A stretch of 47,244 nucleotides of DNA from Treponema sp. (GTDB taxonomy: Bacteria > Spirochaetota > Spirochaetia > Treponematales > Breznakiellaceae): positions 1 to 47,244 of the forward strand of contig JAIRQF010000183.1 of the NCBI GenBank assembly GCA_031256635.1, in the 5' to 3' direction. Below the pieces are notes generated by a model. That model saw only the letters and a list, made by a program, of their open reading frames with translations, made no database searches and was not told the origin of the DNA. Positions 42,342-47,244 of the stretch are shown here, in pieces; positions within the stretch are counted from its first letter, which is position 1; every line of letters starts with the position of its first letter. The position numbers and the translations under genes are program-made.

Positions 42342-43194
42342 ATTCCTTTGTAAATTTTTCCGGATTAAAAATATCTATGTCTGTGTATTTTTCGCCTGTA
42401 CATATATATACAACAGGTAATCGCAATTCTGAAGCAAGGGAAAAAACGACGCCGCCTTTAGCGGTAGAATCGTATTTTGTAAGTATTACTCCGTCAAGGG
42501 TTACAGCAGAATGAAATATTTCAGCCTGAGCGAATGCGTTCCTTCCCGTTGTAGCGTCCAGCACCAAATATTTCAAATAACGCGCTGAAACCGCTTTTGA
42601 TTCAACAACTCTGTCGATTTTTCTGAGTTCTTCCACAAGCGCGGATTTAGTGTGCATTCTTCCTGCCGTATCCGCGATAACAAAGTCCGCTCCGCCTGAA
42701 AGAGCCGCCTCCAGGGCATCATACACAACCGCTGCCGGGTCTCCTCCCTGTTTATGAGCAACTACCCTTGTGTCAAGATTTTGCCCGTGAATTTTCAATT
42801 GGTCTATCGCGGCGGCCCTGAACGTATCGGCGGCCGCAAGGATTGTTTTTTTATTATATTGGGAGGCGTACATATGGGAAAGTTTTGCGGCTGTTGTGGT
42901 CTTTCCGACGCCGTTTACTCCAAGCAGCAGAATCGCCGTAAGTTTTTCCGCAGAATGAGAAAAATCCGCATGCTTTGCCTTTTCCAGTTCATCAAGGAGC
43001 AGCTTTGCAAGCTGCGAAGGTAATTCTTCGGCGCTGTTTTTTTTACACCGTTCCTTTAAAAGACTTGTAATTTTTACAGCCTGCGCCGCGCCGAAATCGC
43101 CTTCAATCAGCAAGTCGCACAGGTCATCAAAAGTTTCCTGATTAACAGCGGATTTTCCTGAAAAAAAGTTTTTTATTCTTTCGCTGAATTTCAT
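42325..43194 (-). CDS. ftsY: Signal recognition particle receptor FtsY
   Basis: An SRP-GTPase that docks ribosome-nascent chain complexes to the membrane. The N domain (about 1-80) leads to G1 'GVNGVGKTTTAAKL' (about 93-106), 'AADTFRAAAIDQLK', G3 'IADTAGRMHTKSALVEEL', G4 'LTKYDSTAKGG' and 'YICTGEKYTDIDIFNPEKFTKEF'. At 289 residues it lacks the acidic A domain of E. coli FtsY, as in many bacteria. It starts immediately after the stop of the PEGA gene and overlaps the next gene. Confidence 0.95.
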   Translation of the reverse strand: MKFSERIKNFFSGKSAVNQETFDDLCDLLIEGDFGAAQAVKITSLLKERCKKNSAEELPSQLAKLLLDELEKAKHADFSHSAEKLTAILLLGVNGVGKTTTAAKLSHMYASQYNKKTILAAADTFRAAAIDQLKIHGQNLDTRVVAHKQGGDPAAVVYDALEAALSGGADFVIADTAGRMHTKSALVEELRKIDRVVESKAVSARYLKYLVLDATTGRNAFAQAEIFHSAVTLDGVILTKYDSTAKGGVVFSLASELRLPVVYICTGEKYTDIDIFNPEKFTKEFVGIE

Positions 43195-44667
43195 TTAATT
43201 TTCTTCTGTTGTTACTGTCACAGCCGCGCTCTTGTTGGCTGTATAAAGATATCTGACTAAACGGTATATACCGTATATGGTAACGGCTCCAAAAACAATC
43301 GCTGTTCCCATGCTGACATAGTACAATGATTGATAACTGTCATAAAAATTGCGTGTCGGCGAATCAGCGGTTCTTATGGCAGAATCAGCGCTCATATATG
43401 ATTGATACGCAAGCCATGCGCCGATACCTGTAATCCATGTTCCGCCCCATGCCCAATAATAACTTCTTCTCTCTTTATCTACATGTCCGCTGTCAGGGAG
43501 CGTCAGCGGATTAAGGGTCAATGAATGAGAAGTATCAAAGGACTGTGGCACCTGAAACACAACAGCTGCTCTTTCCATGGAAGAATTCTCAAATTCAATA
43601 TATTCCATTCTGTCGGCCGGAAGACGCAGCGTTAAAGGCGTCTGCCCGGCATATAACGCTCCGTGATAAACGCTGCCTGGCGTTTCAGACAAAATATCAA
43701 TATTTCTGTATTCAACAGGATTCAACCGTAAAAAAATATCGATATTCTCTCCGCCTGCGACACCGGTATTAATGGATATACTTTCATAATTGGGAGAAGA
43801 CGCGTCTATTGTTATTGTTCCCGGAGGATATTCAATCGTGATATTTCTGTCCCTGTTAACATATGAATTGTTAACAAGCAATAACGCGTCCTGCGGCTCT
43901 GTTCTTATTGTAACAGAAGCCGGACGGTTTCCTGAAAGAACCAAATGCAGCCTTTGCGTGATTTCATCAAGCGCGCTGTCAATATCACCTAACGAAAAAA
44001 CCGCACTGTCTTCCCATGAAAACGAGCCTGTATAAACTGTATAAAGTTTCACTGAAAGAAGATATCTGCCGTAAAAATCTGAAATTGACATTACAAGAAA
44101 CGCGTCAATTTTTTGATCGCTTGCGAATTTATACTCAGCGCCGGCAGCAGGAGCGGCAGGGAAAACAAGGTCATGGTTAGGGGAGAATATTATAAAACCA
44201 GGCTCTCTGTTTACAAGCGGGGCGTTATTTTCAATTTCTTTAAGAGCGGCCCTTAATTTTTCTATATCTGAATCAATTGCGGCGATACTCTGACGGTATC
44301 TCCATTCAGGCTCTCCGCGGAAAACAAGCGAGGCCCTTTCTTCCAGTTTTGCGTTTAACGCTCTTGCCGCAGAAGATCGATCATTCGCCCATGCTTTGTC
44401 TTCATAAAAAGCGTATTCGGAAGATATACGCGTACGGAAACTGACAGCGCTTAATTTTTCAACCATCATTCTGGAAATAATTTCTGATATATTTCTCTGG
44501 GAAGGAAGCTGATTCGTATCAATCTCTGTTATGCAAAGAATCCACTCATCATTCTGTGTTTTAATTTCTTTTTCATCCTGTTTTCCGGCGGCGAATATCT
44601 GCGTATACAAAATGAAGAATAGAAAAACTGTAAAACAAATCCTTTTTTCCAAAACAATTCCCCGCAT
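43195..44667 (-). CDS. Exported PEGA-domain protein with C-terminal membrane pair
   Basis: A signal peptide (about 1-27, ending 'QIFAAG') is followed by a region with an alpha/beta look (30-245). A PEGA-like domain follows (about 250-312, 'SVTIRTEPQDALLLVNNSYVNRD', 'YPPGTITIDASSPNYE'), then a second beta module. Two hydrophobic helices near the C-terminus (about 408-425 and 450-475) could anchor it. PEGA domains are thought to aid surface-layer or envelope assembly. The gene lies 26 nt after prfB and touches ftsY. The precise role is unknown. Confidence 0.7.
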   Translation of the reverse strand: MRGIVLEKRICFTVFLFFILYTQIFAAGKQDEKEIKTQNDEWILCITEIDTNQLPSQRNISEIISRMMVEKLSAVSFRTRISSEYAFYEDKAWANDRSSAARALNAKLEERASLVFRGEPEWRYRQSIAAIDSDIEKLRAALKEIENNAPLVNREPGFIIFSPNHDLVFPAAPAAGAEYKFASDQKIDAFLVMSISDFYGRYLLSVKLYTVYTGSFSWEDSAVFSLGDIDSALDEITQRLHLVLSGNRPASVTIRTEPQDALLLVNNSYVNRDRNITIEYPPGTITIDASSPNYESISINTGVAGGENIDIFLRLNPVEYRNIDILSETPGSVYHGALYAGQTPLTLRLPADRMEYIEFENSSMERAAVVFQVPQSFDTSHSLTLNPLTLPDSGHVDKERRSYYWAWGGTWITGIGAWLAYQSYMSADSAIRTADSPTRNFYDSYQSLYYVSMGTAIVFGAVTIYGIYRLVRYLYTANKSAAVTVTTEEN

Positions 44668-44693
44668 TATTCAGACTACCACGCTATGTTGCA

Positions 44694-45825
44694 TTATTCA
44701 TCTGCATTACTTTGCAATGCATTGTTTGAGCGCCAGGAAAATTTCAGGTATTCTTCTATGAACGGATCGATGTCGCCGTCCATTACCGCCTGTATGTTTC
44801 CTTTTTCAACCTTTGTTCTGTAATCTTTTACCATTGTATACTGTTGAAACACATACGATCTTATCTGATTACCCCATGAAATATCTTTTTTCTCCTGTGA
44901 GAATTTGGCGTTTTCTTTTTCTTTTTCCTGACGGTAATGTTCATAAAGGCGCGCTTTTAAAATACTCATCGCGATTGCCCTGTTTTTTATCTGGCTGCGT
45001 TCGTTTTGGCAGGCAACCACAATTCCTGTAGGAAGGTGGGTAAAGCGGACTGCGCTGTCTGTCTTGTTTACATGCTGCCCGCCCGCTCCGCCGGAACGGT
45101 ATGTGTCGATGCGCAAATCCTCAGGTTTTATTTCCACTTCGATAGTATCGTCAATAACAGGAAAAATATAAACCGAAGCGAATGATGTGTGCCGCCTCGC
45201 GTTTGAATCAAACGGGCTAATCCTTACAAGCCTGTGAATACCCGATTCTCCTTTCAGATAGCCATAAGCAAAATCTCCGTCAACCTGACATGTGGCTGAT
45301 TTAATCCCCCCTTCAGCTTCCTGCCTGTCAACTTCTTCCGCTTTAAAGCCTTTCTGCTCCGCCCAGCGAAGATACATGCGATAAAGCATTCCCGCCCAGT
45401 CGCATGCCTCAGTTCCGCCAGCTCCGGAATGAACTGTCAAAAAACAGCAATTTTTATCCATCTCCCCTGACATAAGCTCAAAAATATTTTGCTTTTCATA
45501 ACGGGCGGTAAGATCCTTTAAGGTATTTTCAACATCCGCGCTTTCCCTTTCGTCCTTTACGTCATTGGCAAGCTCATAAAGAGTTTGTAAATCCGTCAAT
45601 TCATCATGAAGGGTCTTCCACGGTTCATACCGGTTCTTAAGGCTTTTAAGCAAAGCCACTGTTTTTTCTACGTTTTCCTGATCGTTCCAGAAACCGGGCT
45701 GCGCGATTTTCGCTTCCGTATCGGTTATACGCTGCGCAAAGGAAGCGTCTTCAAAGCCGCCTCCATGTTTCGTTTATTTTTTTTGATAAATCTGTAATTG
45801 GCGCTGAAAGTTCGGATAAAAGCAT
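44694..45825 (-). CDS. prfB: Peptide chain release factor 2, with programmed +1 frameshift
   Basis: RF2 ends translation at UGA and UAA. The first 24 codons run from ATG 45825 (AGGAG 6 nt upstream) and reach an in-frame TGA at 45753-45751, preceded by CTT. GGAGG stands three bases before CTT, the same spacing as in the E. coli prfB frameshift site. Shifting +1 at CTT-T continues 'EDASFAQRITD' and 'PGFWNDQENVEK' and then the whole protein, 376 residues in total. Later landmarks are the anticodon-mimic 'SPFDSNARRHTSF' (SPF) and the catalytic 'GGAGGQHVNKT' (GGQ). RF2 thus regulates its own synthesis. It heads the seven-gene operon that ends with the Lol genes. Confidence 0.95.
45751..45765 (-). 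promoter_or_regulatory. prfB frameshift site
   Basis: Read on the minus strand: a GGAGG Shine-Dalgarno-like stimulator, a three-base spacer, slippery CTT, then TGA and A. When RF2 is scarce the ribosome slips +1 and reads through. Confidence 0.85.
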
Positions 45826-45846
45826 AATTATCTCCTGTATACCGAA

Positions 45847-45875
45847 ATAATAGTTGAATTTCATGGGAAATACAA
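45847..45875 (-). promoter_or_regulatory. Candidate promoter of the prfB operon
   Basis: TTGTAT (45875-45870), 17 nt, TATTAT (45852-45847), about 21 nt before the prfB start codon. Four of six and five of six bases match consensus. Confidence 0.5.
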
Positions 45876-46019
45876 GATAAAGCGATATCATATACGATTT
45901 AACATAACGGTAAAAATTGCGAAATCATGTATAAAGGCACAGAGTATAAACTGCCGCTAATGCCAAAATTCATTAAGGATTCTTGCAATTCTTAAACTAT
46001 CCATATTAAAATATTAAAT

Positions 46020-46427
46020 ATGATCGAAGATATCCGCTGGAAACAGCGTTTTCAAAGTTATAAAAAAGCCCTTGCAACTGTAAAAAACGCCGTTGAACTC
46101 GCGCAGAAACGGGAATTGTCCGATCTTGAAAAACAGGGAGTAATACATGGTTTTGAGTTTACCTTCGAGCTTGCCTGGAATGTCATGAAGGATTATCTTG
46201 AAGAACAGGGAATAACCGGTATAATAGGCAGCAAGAACGCGATCAGGCATGCGTTTAACAAGGGAATCATTGAGGACGGCGAAGCGTGGATGAAGATGCA
46301 AAAGGATCGTAATCTGACGTCGCATTTATACGATGAAGAAGAGGCTGAAAAAATATTAATCGAAATAAAAAATATATATTACTATCAAATGAACAAATTA
46401 GCGGATAAAATGACTAATATGGAATAA
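46020..46427 (+). CDS. HI0074-like (HEPN-type) partner of a nucleotidyltransferase
   Basis: A 135-residue helical protein of the 'nucleotidyltransferase substrate-binding' HI0074 family, part of the HEPN/KNTase-partner superfamily: 'WKQRFQSYKKALATVKNAVE', 'QGVIHGFEFTFELAWNVMKDYL', 'IRHAFNKGIIEDGEAWMKMQKDRNLTSHLYDEE'. It pairs with the MNT protein encoded 3 nt downstream. Such pairs behave as toxin-antitoxin modules in some bacteria, with MNT modifying the HEPN partner. The canonical RNase motif Rx4-6H is approximated by 'RNLTSH', so toxin activity is possible but not certain. Confidence 0.85.
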   Translation: MIEDIRWKQRFQSYKKALATVKNAVELAQKRELSDLEKQGVIHGFEFTFELAWNVMKDYLEEQGITGIIGSKNAIRHAFNKGIIEDGEAWMKMQKDRNLTSHLYDEEEAEKILIEIKNIYYYQMNKLADKMTNME

Positions 46428-46430
46428 TAA

Positions 46431-46736
46431 ATGGAATACGGATTATCAGACAACATAATCTCCGCTCTTTTCTCTGTTTTTAAAAAATATAACGGCATAA
46501 ATCAGGTTATTCTTTACGGCAGCAGGGCGAAGGGATGTTTTAAAACAGGCTCAGATATTGATATCACCATTAAAACAGATAACAATTTTACACGCGATGA
46601 TCTTCTTCATATCGCCAATGATTTTGACGATTCGGATATTCCCTATTTTGTCGATGTTTCAATTTACGAAAACTTATCCAATCCTGACTTAAAAGCGCAT
46701 ATCGACAGAGCCGGAAAGGTTTTATATTCAGCGTAA
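46431..46736 (+). CDS. MNT-type minimal nucleotidyltransferase
   Basis: A 101-residue protein with the polymerase-beta nucleotidyltransferase motif 'LYGSRAKGCFKTGSDIDITI' (GS..(x)n..DxD, about 30-49) and a third Asp in 'PYFVDVSIYE'. In HEPN/MNT modules it transfers AMP or similar to the HEPN partner and neutralises it. It starts 3 nt after the partner's stop. Confidence 0.87.
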   Translation: MEYGLSDNIISALFSVFKKYNGINQVILYGSRAKGCFKTGSDIDITIKTDNNFTRDDLLHIANDFDDSDIPYFVDVSIYENLSNPDLKAHIDRAGKVLYSA

Positions 46737-46741
46737 GGGTA

Positions 46742-47244
46742 TCACTCAAAAACTTTTTTAAATTCTATAACGCATCCTGGAAATGTAAAAAGAGGAACAT
46801 CATCTTCTCCTGAAAAATTACGGCAAATATAATTACCGTTAACATATTCAAGAGTGGTGATAATTTGTTCTTCAGGGTCTATCATCCAGTATTCATTAAC
46901 ACCGGCTTTTTCATAAAGGTTTAATTTTGTTACCATATCGTGAGATCTGTTGGAAGATAGTATCTCAATAATAAATTTCGGAGCGCCGTTGTAGCTGTTT
47001 TCCTTTAATTTTGACAGGTCGCAGGCAAGGAAAATATCCGGCTGCACAAGCGTGTATTTATCGCCTTTTTCATAAAGGGGATATACATCAAACGGAGCGA
47101 CTATTGTTTTGCAATTATGTGCGGATAGCTGACCGTCTAACTGTGTAAAAAGCCGTCCTGCTGTTATCTGATGTTTATATCCTGGAGAACTCATCGCGTA
47201 TTCTGTACCGAAAATGAGTTCAAACCGGGGCTTTTCAAGAGAAC
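46742..47244 (-). CDS. Uma2-family (DUF820) PD-(D/E)xK protein, start cut by window edge
   Basis: The visible part matches Uma2 endonuclease-like proteins: 'HQITAGRLFTQLDGQL', 'VQPDIFLACDLSKL' (Asp), 'PKFIIEILSSNRSHDMVTKLNLYEKAGVNEYWMIDPEEQ' spread over about 87-126 (Glu-x-x and Lys). The frame stays open to the last base of the window, and the codons upstream of the ATG at 47194 read 'RFELIFGTEYAMSSPGYKH', which is the usual Uma2 N-terminal strand. The real start is therefore beyond the window. Uma2 genes are multi-copy in many genomes; their role is unsettled. Confidence 0.8.
   Translation of the reverse strand, partial: SLEKPRFELIFGTEYAMSSPGYKHQITAGRLFTQLDGQLSAHNCKTIVAPFDVYPLYEKGDKYTLVQPDIFLACDLSKLKENSYNGAPKFIIEILSSNRSHDMVTKLNLYEKAGVNEYWMIDPEEQIITTLEYVNGNYICRNFSGEDDVPLFTFPGCVIEFKKVFE

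Noticed and set aside
1-47244. CRISPR arrays, tRNA or rRNA genes
   Set aside because: No regularly spaced direct repeats and no tRNA-like T-loop/acceptor pattern were seen by eye in the gaps; a covariance-model scan could still find a missed small RNA.

Overview
The window looks like a piece of a Treponema-type spirochaete chromosome, probably a host-associated (gut or termite-gut) species; this is inferred from gene content and was not searched. The signs are a compact alanyl-tRNA synthetase without its C-terminal domain, the order alaS / parvulin-like protein / nusB / TPR protein / groES, many lipoproteins, a DUF3782 nuclease-like protein, and two ABC permeases flanking a LolD-type ATPase downstream of ftsY. 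No tRNA, rRNA or CRISPR array was seen.

Layout. (1) 1-9840 is an accessory island. The left edge cuts an IS630-type transposase. An AT-rich, leftward, tightly packed four-gene operon follows: an AAA+ ATPase, a membrane protein built on the FlhA/SctV export-gate fold with its cytoplasmic domain replaced by a small beta-rich domain, a Cys-based tyrosine phosphatase, and a 78-residue unknown. Then come a DUF1016 (YhcG) nuclease gene broken by one in-frame TAA and a P4-type SF3 helicase whose best start is followed at once by an in-frame TAA. The helicase is followed by 2.2 kb with no convincing gene but many perfect hairpins, including an attC-like palindrome. (2) 9841-23885 is a rightward housekeeping block: alaS, a SurA/PpiC-like protein, nusB, a TPR protein, groES, an SH3 lipoprotein, an ABC-F ATPase, a DUF3782 protein, galE, an M20 peptidase and a DinG-like helicase. 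(3) 24082-30064 is a self-contained TonB uptake operon: outer-membrane receptor, lipoprotein, ExbB, two ExbD proteins and TonB. (4) 30072-32897, leftward, is ruvA-ruvB-queA. (5) 33010-33698 is a type II toxin-antitoxin pair with a clear operator. (6) Then a leftward MATE transporter, and rightward hisS and icd. (7) 37794-45825, leftward, is a seven-gene run: prfB (with programmed frameshift), a PEGA protein, ftsY, an unknown, and permease-ATPase-permease of LolCDE type. (8) The right edge holds a HEPN/MNT nucleotidyltransferase pair and a Uma2-family gene cut by the window end.

How the genes fit together. The TonB operon carries both the gate and the motor, so it can power its own receptor. 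The prfB-ftsY-lolCDE run joins translation termination, membrane targeting and lipoprotein release, which suits a lipoprotein-rich spirochaete envelope. Several single genes (galE, icd, hisS, MATE, ruvA) have a -10 hexamer only 5-7 nt before the start codon and no Shine-Dalgarno site, which suggests leaderless mRNAs. The candidate for an undescribed system is the ATPase / export-gate-like / phosphatase operon at 802-4576. The second is the hairpin-dense tract next to the phage-type helicase, which could be a replication origin, a structured RNA or a recombination site.
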